From Branchipolynoe longqiensis (taxonomy: Eukaryota > Annelida > Polychaeta > Phyllodocida > Polynoidae): a stretch of 64,000 nucleotides of DNA. The stretch is from the NCBI GenBank assembly GCA_030323885.1, contig CM059186.1, positions 174,041,047-174,105,046 of the forward strand, given 5' to 3'. The notes under the pieces are model-generated. The model ran no database searches. It worked only from the letters and a program-made list of their open reading frames with translations, and had not been told where the DNA came from. Below, piece by piece: positions 10,211-19,204 of the stretch. How positions within the stretch are numbered: the first letter of the stretch is position 1; every line of letters begins with the position of its first letter. A program made the position numbers and the translations under genes.

Positions 10211-10752
10211 GGTCGTAATGCGAAGCATTACGTTTGATGCGAGGAGAGGAAGAGACCCTCCCCCCGCCCCGCGCTGTCGCGCTGCTTTCCCACCTCGGCA
10301 GACGGCGCGGCGCCCCCCCCCCCCCCCTCCCCCGCCCTCCGCGTCGCGCGGCGCTCACGCCTCACCCGACGCCGCTGCTCGCCACCTCTCGCCCTCCCCC
10401 GGGCCGGCAGCTTTCACACTCACCTGCTGTCGCCCCTCCCTCTCCCCTTATAAGGCCGCCCCCCGGCCTCCCTCAGGCACTCGCCCTCCTGCCGCCTCCC
10501 AGACCTCTCCTTTTTCACCACCCACCCACCCTACACTCCTCCTACCTTCTCCTCCTCAGGTGGAGGGCTCCTCGGCACCCCCTCACTCCACTGACAATTG
10601 AACTCTGCTCCTTATTTACTCCGCTCTTCATCATTTTATCCTTGTTCTTTATTTACTTATATTCCCTGTTACCCTGTATGCCCTGTATGTCTCTGAGGTG
10701 AAAATAAAACCTTTATTTCCACCCCCCCCTCCTCTCTTCCTTTTCGCGCATC
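10211..10752 (+). repeat. Split direct repeat A2B2
   Basis: A compact promoter-to-polyA unit made of A2 (10211-10517), a ~40-bp spacer ending CTCCTCCTCAG, and B2 (10559-10752). A solo unit with this layout exists inverted at 58234-58904. Confidence 0.7.
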
Positions 10753-10979
10753 AAAGTTTAAGCGCTACTCACCAATTTCACAAAGCGCACCTTCGAAGTC
10801 GTGTGCGCAGACGCAGAAGAAGCTTGCCACCGTCACCACGCATGTGCCGCCATTTGCACACGTCACGTTCACGCAGTTATCGACTACTACAGACGACAAA
10901 CATACCTATTTCATGTGACGTCAGCATAGGTATTTAGATCAGTGCGCGCGCAGCTTGGCTGCAGGACAACACAGGGTTA

Positions 10980-11345
10980 CACTGCAAACTCAATGGCTAT
11001 GAGCAATCTTCATACAGAAAATGTGAAATATCTCTAAAACCACACTACTTAGAAACAAACCGCCTGGCACACATATACAAAACATATTCAACAAAAAGAT
11101 TATATTAAATTTATAAGGTTAGGGTTCTGGATTTCTATTAATTTTGAATAAAATTGACGTGTTGCACTGTGCGTATCGGCAAACTCAATACATTGTTAAT
11201 GGCCGTGAGCAATCTTCATACAGAAAATGTGAAATATCTCTAAAACCACACCACTCAGAAACAAACTATTTGGGACACATATAAAAAACATATTCAATGA
11301 ACAGGTTATATTAAATTTATGAGGTTAGGGTTCTGCATTTCTATT
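10980..11345 (-). repeat. Dimeric ~200-bp repeat (inverted relative to 2300-2700)
   Basis: Two tandem units carrying GAGCAATCTTCATACAGAAA and CTAACCTCATAAATTTAATA words in reverse orientation. It is the same core as in the TIR elements at 2232-2741 and 35440-35906, but without their terminal repeats. Confidence 0.65.
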
Positions 11346-11428
11346 AACCAAAACATTTATCTAGATTTCATTATACATATCTAACTTAGATACTGATGAC
11401 ACATATTAAGCATTTGTTACCACTCATG
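11345..11428. mobile_element. Remnant of TTAA-type MITE (left part)
   Basis: Matches the inner part of the element at 2815-3162 (TATCTAGATTTCATTATACATATCTAACTTAGATAC). It is interrupted by the TIR element at 11429, and a matching right part begins near 12600. Confidence 0.55.
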
Positions 11429-12237
11429 GTGCAGTCATACTATGACGTCTTTTCCGGCGTGCCGCCAACGCACAAAATATTTGCTAGCACGCGAGACACG
11501 TCCAACTTTTCGGCGTTTTGGGACAAAGTTTGACGGGGCGCAGCGTGTTAGTGGCGGGTTGGTGGTATGCTATTGGCACGTTATTGGCGCGCTAGTAGCG
11601 TGCTATTAGCCCGTCAGCAGCGTGTCGGTAGCGTGTTATTGGCGTGCTTGTAGCGTGTTGATGGCGTGCCGGTAGCGTGTTGGTGTCGTGTTAGTACCGT
11701 GTCAGCACGTACATACCCGTCAGCAACACGTCAGGATGCGCCGGCAGCACGTCCACACTGCGCGGCCAACGCGTCCAGGCGCGCCGGCAACACGTCCAAC
11801 GCGCTGAGAAACGCTGGAGCAACGCCAATGGCACGCCCACTACCCGTCGATGGGACGTTGCAGACGAGTCGACGGAACGGTCGCATTTTGGTGAAAAAAA
11901 TGCCAACGTTAAGCGACGTTGCTCAACGGTCTGCCAGCGTTCCGCCGGTGCACCCGCAATGGGTTTCGACATGTTGTTAACGTGTCCGAAACGTCCCCTC
12001 CAACCCGTCGGGGTGCGTCGAAAGTTTTGTGCAAGCACAAAACGATTGGCGCGAGCCAACGGGCGCCGACGTGTTGGCTCACACGTTGCTATCAGTGTAC
12101 GTGTACCGACGCGCCGGTAACACGCTGGTGACGCGCCGGTAACGTGCCAGACGTGTACCGACGTTTCGCCCAAAAACTCAACACGTTGGCACGCATTGTC
12201 CAATGTTGGTGCAACATGTCGTAGTGTGACTGCGGCA
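11429..12237. mobile_element. TIR element M1 with TCA duplication and self-similar body
   Basis: The left end is TGGTGCAGTCATACTATGAC. The right end, inverted, is TGCCGCAGTCACACTACGAC. TCA flanks both sides (11426-11428 and 12238-12240). The 809-bp body is made largely of degenerate GCGTG / GTTGGCACG words on both strands, and its short frames are not convincing. The TIR is shared with 36063-36661. A 3-bp duplication fits PIF/Harbinger-like elements, but TCA is not the usual TWA, so the superfamily is tentative. Confidence 0.75.
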
Positions 12238-12240
12238 TCA

Positions 12241-12600
12241 CTAGGGACAGGGCACAAGTGAAAGGAAAGCTGCAAACAAAACAAACAAAGAAATTCTGGG
12301 AACATGCCCTCATCCACAAGCCTATTACCATCTCACTAGATCTACATACTAGGCTAAGATATTAGTTATATGATAGGAAGTTATACCCCACTAAAAAAAA
12401 CAAAAAAACTAACATAGATACTAACTACTTAAATAAATGCTGGTGGATGGCCCAGATACCAACCTGGAACTGGAACCTGGGCATACACCATAACATTCCT
12501 CACAGCTGTCCAGCATTGAAAACAAGCACCCTCGCAGGAGCTTACACGCTATGTGCAGAATAAATACCATCTCAATTAAAAAAAAATATATATATATATA
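12241..12600. other. Unassigned sequence between element remnants
   Basis: AT-rich, with a poly-A/TATATA stretch near 12580-12600. No exon or recurring family was recognised. Confidence 0.3.
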
Positions 12601-12765
12601 AACATAGAAGGGAATACTGATTCAACTTAATAGAACCTGTTAATTCAGAAGCCTATGTTGTCAGAGCTTGTCAAAACTAATTTTACATGTTTGCACTTCA
12701 ATAGCTCAAAAGTTAGCCATTTAAAATAAAAGTTACTTCAATCAAAAATAAGGTAGATTATAACA
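12600..12765. mobile_element. Remnant of TTAA-type MITE (right part)
   Basis: GAAGGGAATACTGATTCAAC onwards matches the second half of the element at 2815-3162. It ends where the half MITE at 12766 begins. Confidence 0.55.
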
Positions 12766-12890
12766 ATCAAAATGGTCGCTGACCGATCGCTAACCTGTCG
12801 CCGACCACTTTGCGATCACCCCTTTTTGCTGGTTGCAAAGTGGTAGCAAAGTGGTGGGCAAGCGATCGCAAGTGTTGTGTGACTGGAGTA
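12766..12890. mobile_element. Half copy of a TIR element (CACTTGCGATCGC end)
   Basis: Begins AAAATGGTCGCTGACCGATC and ends GTGTGACTGGAGT. Internal GCGATCGC and CGACCACT words recur. It is the counterpart of the half copy at 6909-7050. Confidence 0.55.
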
Positions 12891-12914
12891 TTAAAACAAA
12901 CACATGAAGCCTAC

Positions 12915-13472
12915 CTCGTTCGCAGAGTTCACCCTCATATCCTTGTCGACAGAAACATGTAAACTGATTCACACTTAAAGTATTGCTCGCCAGTAGATTT
13001 GTAGTCGTTTTATAGGATTCCATTTCACTTGGCATCACTTGGTAGGCTACAGTTTGATTGGTTGAATCTTGACTGGGTGAAGTTTGATTGGTTGCAGCTT
13101 GATTGGGTGAAGTTTGATTGGTTGCATCTTGACTGGGTGAAGCTTGATTGGTTGCAGCTTGACTGGGTGAAGTTTTATTGGTTGCAGCTTGACTGGGTGA
13201 AGTTTGATTGGTTGCATCTTGACCAGACGCCATTTGATTGGTTGTAGCTTGACTGGGTGAAGTTTGATTGGTTGTAGCTTGACTGGGCGAAGCTTGATTG
13301 GTTGTAGCTTGACTGGGCGAGGTTTGATTGGATTCAGCTTGACTGGGCGAAGCTTGATTGGGTGTAGTCTGAGTGGATACTTGGTTGATTATAGTTTTGT
13401 TTGCATGTCCTCTATTGTGTGTAGTGGTGGTACATGACAGCGTGTTGATGGAACAGGCTGAGCATGGGTCGC
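12915..13472 (-). CDS. Exon 8: EGF-like domain with mucin-like loop insertion
   Basis: A 558-bp (186-codon) phase 1-1 exon with a TTCTGCAG acceptor and a GTAGGC donor. Translation starts DPCSACSINTLSC, which supplies three Cys, and ends FTCFCRQGYEGELCERG, which supplies the other three. Together they fit one EGF-like domain. Between Cys3 and Cys4 are about 155 residues dominated by a decapeptide repeat close to SPSQAATNQT, with roughly eleven degenerate copies. It is rich in Ser/Thr for O-glycosylation, and many copies contain the N-glycosylation sequon NQT or NQS. It would form an extended glycosylated stalk close to the membrane. The frame is open throughout, although the DNA repeat is a 30-bp minisatellite prone to length change. 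Confidence 0.75.
13040..13390. repeat. 30-bp coding minisatellite
   Basis: Tandem degenerate copies of GATTGGTTGCAGCTTGACTG plus ten more bases. On the minus strand it encodes the decapeptide repeat of exon 8. The 30-bp period keeps the reading frame. Confidence 0.85.
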
Positions 13473-13539
13473 CTGCAGAATGATCAGGTATAATGCATTA
13501 TTAATACATCACCCTCAAAAGTCATACAGTCATTAATGG

Positions 13540-13712
13540 TGAGAGTGTTTGTTTGTTGTTTTTATGTACTAGCAATAACATCATATCAGGATGGGTACCG
13601 ACTTGTGACAGTGCACACTCAAGCCGACTTTATAATGCTGCCCCACTGCGAGGGCAGGCCATCGGCACCATAACCCGATATCCCATACAGTCACATTATC
13701 CTGATACTGTGC
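13540..13712 (-). mobile_element. SINE, interrupted by TIR element M2
   Basis: On the minus strand: GATATCGGGTTATGGTGCCG, ACAAGTCGGTACCCATCCTG, and an AACAACAAAC tail towards 13540. The other part of the same copy resumes at 14510 (CCAGTCCTTGTCCCATC). The uninterrupted SINE at 59790 reads CTGAGCCAACCAGTCCTTG, which places the break exactly at the insertion site of M2. Confidence 0.75.
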
Positions 13713-13715
13713 TAA

Positions 13716-14506
13716 AGGGGGTGTCACATTACGGCGTATGGCGGGAGCGTATTGAAAACCTACGTAAGTCCTGCGGGTGCCGGCCTATCATGACCTTTGG
13801 TGACCTTTCGGGTGGGTTTGAGCATATGTGGAACCTATGAGGAGCGTACGAGGAACGTATGAGGAGCGTACCAGGAGCGTATGTGAGCGTACTGTGAGAT
13901 GTTTTGACGGCTTTGATTGGCATGTGGAGCGTATGCATAGCGTATGCGTAGCATATGCGTAGCGTATGCATAGCGGATGAGCATATGAGCGTATGAGTCA
14001 AGATCGATGTCGAGACCTATGGCATACGCTTTGAATATGCTGTGCATACGCTGTGCATACGCTGTGCATACGCTAGGAGTACGCTCCCATACGTAACTCG
14101 TAGGTTATGTGTACGCGACATATGCTAGAGATACGCTAGAGATATGCCGGTGACACAAGTTCAGCGTATGAAAAACCTATGCCAGCATACCCCTAGCGTA
14201 CGAGGAGCGTACGCCAGCGTATGAGGAGCGTATGCCGGCGTATGAATAGTGTATGGGCCATACACCCTCATAGGTCGAGGTTTTTTGAGCATGCACAAAC
14301 AAATTTGGACGGACGGATTTATGAAAGCGTATGGCGGTGTATGCCTCATACACTTCACATAAGCCGTCACCTGGCGGCGTATGAGTAGCGTATGAGTAGC
14401 GTATGCGTAGCGTATGAGTGGCGTATATGGTGTATGCCGACGTATATGACGTAACACGCCTACGCCGCCATACGCTCCTGCAAAAAACCCTAATGTGACA
14501 GCCCCT
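13716..14506. mobile_element. TIR element M2 with TAA/TGA duplication and GCGTATG-word body
   Basis: The left end AGGGGGTGTCACATTA and the right end (inverted) AGGGGCTGTCACATTA differ at one base. It is flanked by TAA (13713-13715) and TGA (14507-14509), read as a 3-bp target duplication with one later change. The 791-bp body is almost entirely degenerate GCGTATG, CATACGC and AGCGTAYG words on both strands. It sits inside a SINE. No protein is encoded. Confidence 0.8.
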
Positions 14507-14600
14507 TGACCAGTCCTTGTCCCATCATATTAATGCCAAGCACCAGGCTAGGTAGCGACAAGTATCAATTTTATAAGTCATCAGTTTGATTTGGCTGGAC
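14507..14600 (-). mobile_element. SINE head part, continuation across M2
   Basis: CCAGTCCTTGTCCCATCATA to about 14590 continues the SINE of 13540-13712 and matches 59790-59880. Confidence 0.65.
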
Positions 14601-15050
14601 ACTTACAAATAAATAGATATAATTTAATACATCTTAGAATATGTGTATGTAACCTGCATGAAGAATTATTTATTTATTGAGTCAAGGCGAATGACTATAT
14701 ATAAGTATGAAGTGAATATATATGTATATATATATACACATCAATACTTATCAATATCTAAAGTACATGAACATTGATTAAAACGTGAGAATATAGACTA
14801 TTTCTCAATATTAGTATCCATTAAAACCTCTCAAACCGACTACCTCCACTGATCGACCACTCCCCTATATCGATTGCTTTATTTGGGTCCTAAACGACCA
14901 CCCATACAAGACCATTGTAATGATAAAAAAAACTCCCGAAACCGACCACCTCCCTAAATTTATCATTTAAAGTCAGTTCCATGGTCGGACGAGTTAGAGA
15001 GGTTTTACAGCATTCATTGTTAGTATATTCAGTATTCCCTGTGGTCTCAC

Positions 15051-15278
15051 CTGTTTGACAGTGTCGGCCTCGCCAGCCAGGGAAGCATCCACACCTGTAG
15101 CCATTCTCTTTGTCAGAGCAGATGCCATTGTTCTGGCAAGGCCTGCTGAGGCATTCATCAAGGTCTGTCTCACAGCGCATGCCTGTGAATCCTGCTAGAC
15201 ACTGACACATGGGTGCTGCGTGAACCACATGGCATGAACCTCCATGGAGACATGTAACAGCAGCACACAGTTCTATGG
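15051..15278 (-). CDS. Exon 7: two EGF-like domains
   Basis: A 228-bp phase 1-1 exon (76 codons) with a TATATTTCAG acceptor and a GTGAGA donor. The first EGF-like domain carries CAAVTCLHGGSC and CQCLAGFTGMRC. The second begins TDLDEC, the start of a calcium-binding EGF, and contains CSDKENGYRCGC. That segment fits the C-x-D/N-x4-F/Y-x-C-x-C signature linked to beta-hydroxylation. All twelve Cys are present. Against exons 5 and 6 it has G for E before the fifth Cys and RGR for GDR near the end. A 1-1 exon can be duplicated without breaking the frame, and here it has been. Confidence 0.85.
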
Positions 15279-16721
15279 CTGAAATATAGAATCGTATTCA
15301 AATGTAATGCTTAAGCTAATTGCCTGGTCACCATAATCGAATGAGTATCTGATTTTGTCTTTAGCATTATATCAAATAGTTGTTACATTCCGGTTTATTC
15401 ATTAGTAGATGGATGGTTCTCATAATATGGTAATGGGTCTTATAATGAATGGTAGGATGGGACAAAGTACATTTATTTTGTTGCAATACTTAAGTGGGTT
15501 ATTATGAAATTGACTCGGTGCAAGGTGATTGTTCTTTAGGATTACTTTTACTTGTAATGAGGGACTGCTTTTGTACTTTTCTAATTTTTGTTATGTATTT
15601 TAGCCACTGTAATCAACAAATACCAAACTATACATTCCCCACTCCAGCTATAGACAGCTACAAACTTGCTGGGTCAGCCTCCACATGATTCCCACTGGTG
15701 GTAAAATTTATATTACACACATGAACTGGAGTGGAGCTAGTAGCCTGGGATACGTACATGGGGGTTCTCACAAAATAGGAACTCTCCACCCACCCCCATC
15801 CCCATGATAGGTAGTGGTGGTCGGTGGGAGCGGTATCACATACATACAAACAATATAAAACATGTTCCATTACAATACTCTCCAATGAAAAAGCCGGCAC
15901 CAATGCTCTGCACCAACCCAGGGGGCAATGGGGGCAATCTTAAAATGCTATTTTACTGGAGAAAAACAAACATACTTCATAGTCTGTATACTGTATACAA
16001 AATCCATCTCTGATGCAATTTTAAAGTCAACTGACAGCAAGATCTAACTCACCAAAAATAGCCTAGATTACAAGTAGTGAAATAGGCCAGTTTTTTTAGG
16101 AACTCAAAGATATGTGTGTTTTATATTGGTAAAGAGAGCTTTTATGCTAATTACTTTCAAACAGTGCTGATACAAGGCCATGATATCGACACATTTGAGC
16201 AGAATGTATCTGAGTGTTACTGTTAGTGGGCACTAACACTCAATGAACTCAGGAGTGGTTCGCCCTTGTATAAAAATGCATGGGTCAGCCAAGAATGGCA
16301 AATACCGCATTGAGTGATGACCACTTGGTCCTGCCGACATCCAACATGATGTTCTTAAATGCATATTGCCATTTTGATTGGATGTATTTTGGTCTCAGAT
16401 CAGCATGAGGGATCTGACATGGTTCACCAACATCATACAGATCCACTCATGCAACTCAGTCAACTTGCTCATTTACTTGGATACCATTATGACCAGGCAC
16501 CCATCACAAGTGGATGTTGTACCCTGCCACAGCCAGGGAATTTATGTGCATAAAGAAAAATTAAGGAATTGTTTCATTGACGAAAATGTACACTTGTCAG
16601 TTTTAAGGAAACATTCTTTAAACAGGTGTGATATCATTGCTTCAAGTTTAGAATTAATTGGCCCAGCGGCCTGAGGCCCGCCAGTGTATTCATAGGTGGC
16701 ATTGTCCTTATCTGAGACCAT

Positions 16722-16893
16722 GTGAAAAAAAATATGACGTCTGAACACTTTGACTTCTGGTTATCGAGTGACTTTATTCGCCATCCAGGGCACTAAGGCA
16801 GATAGCTCCCACACACCTATCACATGATTACTTTGCATATTCCTTTGTTCTCCTCACGTGCCTGGATATCTATTACTCATATATTACACATAG
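16722..16893 (-). mobile_element. LTR-like fragment with adjacent PBS remnant
   Basis: ATGTGAAAAAAAATATGACG, then GTCTGAACACTTTGACTTCTGG, to CATATATTACACA. The second string matches the LTR of the Gypsy element at 22634. The preceding TCTGAGACCATGTG resembles the primer-binding site next to those LTRs. A second copy lies at 19030-19200, so the insertion predates the duplication. Confidence 0.65.
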
Positions 16894-16898
16894 GACAC

Positions 16899-19204
16899 TT
16901 ACAAATAAATACAGATCATTTATTAGATCTTAAAATATCTGTATGTAATTTGCATGAAGAAGTATTCATTTCTTGAGTAAAGGCGAAACTATATATTACT
17001 ATGAAGGGAATATATATATGTATGTATATATATATACACACACTCACATCAATACTTATCAATATCTAAAGTACATGAATGTTGATTAAAAATGAGAATA
17101 CTAGCTATTTCTCCACATATAGTATCCGCTGTAAACCTCTGCAAAACGACTACCTCCACTGATCGACCACTCCCTATATGCGATCGCTTTATTTGATTCC
17201 CAAACGACCACCCATACAAGACCATTGTAATGATAAAGAACACTCCCTAAACCAACAACCTGCAAAAATTGACCATTTAAAGTCAGTTCCATGGTCAGTC
17301 GAGTTAGAGAGGTTTTACAGCATTCATTGTTAGTATATTCAGTATTCCCTGTGGTCTAACCTGTTTGACAGTGTCGGTCTCCCCAACCCTGGAAGCATTC
17401 ACACCTGTAGCCGTTCTCTTTGTCTGAGCAAATGCCATTGTTCTGGCAAGGCCTGCTGAGGCATTCATCAAGGTCTGTCTCACAGCGCATGCCTGTGAAT
17501 CCTGCTAGACACTGACACATGGGTGCTGCGTGAACCACATGGCATGAACCTCCATGGAGACATGTAACAGCAGCACACAGTTCTATGGCTGAAATATAGA
17601 ATCGTATTCAAATGTAATGCTTAAGTTAATTGCCTGGTCACCATAATCGAATGAGTATCTGATTTTGTCTTTAGCATTATATCAAATAGTTGTTACATTC
17701 TGGTTTATTCATTAGTAGATGGATGGTTCTCATAATCTGGTAATGGGATTATAAAGGTAGGATGTGATAAAGTACATTTACTTTGTTACAATACTTAAGT
17801 GGGTTATTATGAAATTGACTCATTGCAAGGTGATTGTTCTTTAGGATTACTTTTACTTGTAATGAGGGACTGCTTTTGTACTTTTCTAATGTTTGTTATG
17901 TATTTTAGCCACTGTAATCAACAAATACCAAACTATACATTCCCCACTCCAGCTATAGACAGCTACAAACTTGCTGGGTCAGCCTCCACATGATTCCCAC
18001 TGGTGGTAAAGTTTATATTACACACATGAACTGGAGTGGAGCTAGTAGCCTGGGATACGTACATGGGCGTTCTCGCAAAATAGGAACTCTGCACCCACCC
18101 CCATCCCCATGATAGGTAGTGGTGGCCAGTGAGAGCAGCATCACAAGCATACAAACAATATGAACCATGTTCCATTACTATACTGTCCAGTGAAAAAGCC
18201 GGCACCAATGCTCTGCACCAACCCAGGGGGCAATGGGGGCAATCTTAAAGTGCTATTTTACTGGAGAGAAACAAAAACATACTTCATACTCTGCATACTG
18301 TACACAAATACCATCTCTGATGCAATTTTAAAGTCAACTGACAGCAAGATCTAACTCACCAAAAATAGCCAAAATTACAAGGAGTGAAATAGGCCAGTTT
18401 TTTTAGGAACTCAAAGATGTTTGTGTGTTTTATATTGGTAAAGAGAGCTTTTATGCTAATTACATTAAAACAGTGCTGATGCAAGGCCATGATATCGACA
18501 CATTTGAGCAGAATGTATCTGAGTGTTACTGTTAGTGGGCACTAACACTCAATGAACTCAGGAGTGGTTCGCCCTTGTGTAAAAATGCATGAGTCAGCCA
18601 AGAATGGCAAATACCGCATTGAGTGATGACCACTTGGTCCTGCCGACATCCAACATGATATTGTAGATGTTCTTAAATGCATGTTGCCATTTTGATTGGA
18701 TGTATTTTGGTCTCAGATCAGCGTGAGGGATCTGACATGGTTCACCAACATCATACAGATCCACTCATGCAGCTCAGTCAACTTGCTCATTTACTTGGAT
18801 ACCATTATGACCAGGCACCCATCACAAGTGGATGTTGTACCCTGCCACAGCCAGGGAATTTATGTGCATAAAGAAAAATTAAGGAATTGTTTCATTGAAT
18901 ACACTTGTCAGTTTTAAGGAAACATTCTTTAAACAGGTGTGATATCATTGCTTCAAGTTTAGAATTAATTGGCCCAGCGGCCTGAGGCCAGGCAGTGTAT
19001 TCATAGGTGGCATTGTCCTTATCTGAGACCATGTGAAAAAAAAATATGACGTCTGAACACTTTGACTTCTGGTTATCGAGTGACTTTATTCGCCATCCAG
19101 GGTACTAAGGCAGATGGCTCCAACACCTATCACATGATTACTTTGCATATTCCTTTGTTCTCCTCGTGTGCCTAGATATCTATTATGCATATGTTACACA
19201 TAGG
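16899..19204. repeat. Tandem exon-duplication unit 2 (~2.3 kb)
   Basis: A second copy of the unit, with EGF exon 6 at 17588-17361 and the same LTR-like piece at its end (19030-19200). Confidence 0.85.
17361..17588 (-). CDS. Exon 6: two EGF-like domains
   Basis: A 228-bp phase 1-1 exon with the same acceptor as exon 7 and a GTTAGA donor. It encodes the same two-domain module with all twelve Cys, the LDEC calcium-binding start and the CSDKENGYRCEC hydroxylation signature. It differs from exon 5 by only a few residues (for example LAG for PAG, and CFQGW for CFPGW). The intact frame, intact splice sites and conserved phase argue that it is used. Confidence 0.85.

Larger units (their letters stand above)
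7948..10752 (+). mobile_element. Non-autonomous retroelement with split direct repeats (Ngaro/PAT-like)
   Basis: Layout: A1 (7948-8252), internal ORF region, B1 (10017-10210), A2 (10211-10517), B2 (10559-10752). A1-internal-B1A2B2 is the split-direct-repeat pattern of the tyrosine-recombinase retrotransposons Ngaro, PAT and VIPER. The A repeat starts with the palindrome CGTAATGCGAAGCATTACG and carries a TATA box; the B repeat carries AATAAA and ends CGCGCATC. B1 and A2 abut exactly (CGCGCATC then GGTCGTAATG). No target duplication is evident. The only substantial protein is a gag-like ORF1; RT, RNase H and recombinase are absent, so it would need a helper. It is very GC-rich against AT-rich flanks. 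Confidence 0.7.
14601..16898. repeat. Tandem exon-duplication unit 1 (~2.3 kb)
   Basis: Starts GGACACTTACAAATAAATAG-like sequence, contains EGF exon 7 (15278-15051) and long intronic sequence, and ends with an LTR-like piece. It is highly similar over its length to 16899-19204 and 19205-21240, including non-coding parts. Frames such as 15494-15688 recur in every unit only because the whole unit is duplicated. Confidence 0.85.

Noticed and set aside
7971..10701. Several overlapping long frames in the GC-rich element other than 8288-9469
   Set aside because: High GC depletes stop codons. Only the 8288 frame carries a Cys/His array shared with another element.
11666..12331. Frames of 70-208 codons inside M1
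   Set aside because: They follow the CGT-word composition and have no transposase motif.
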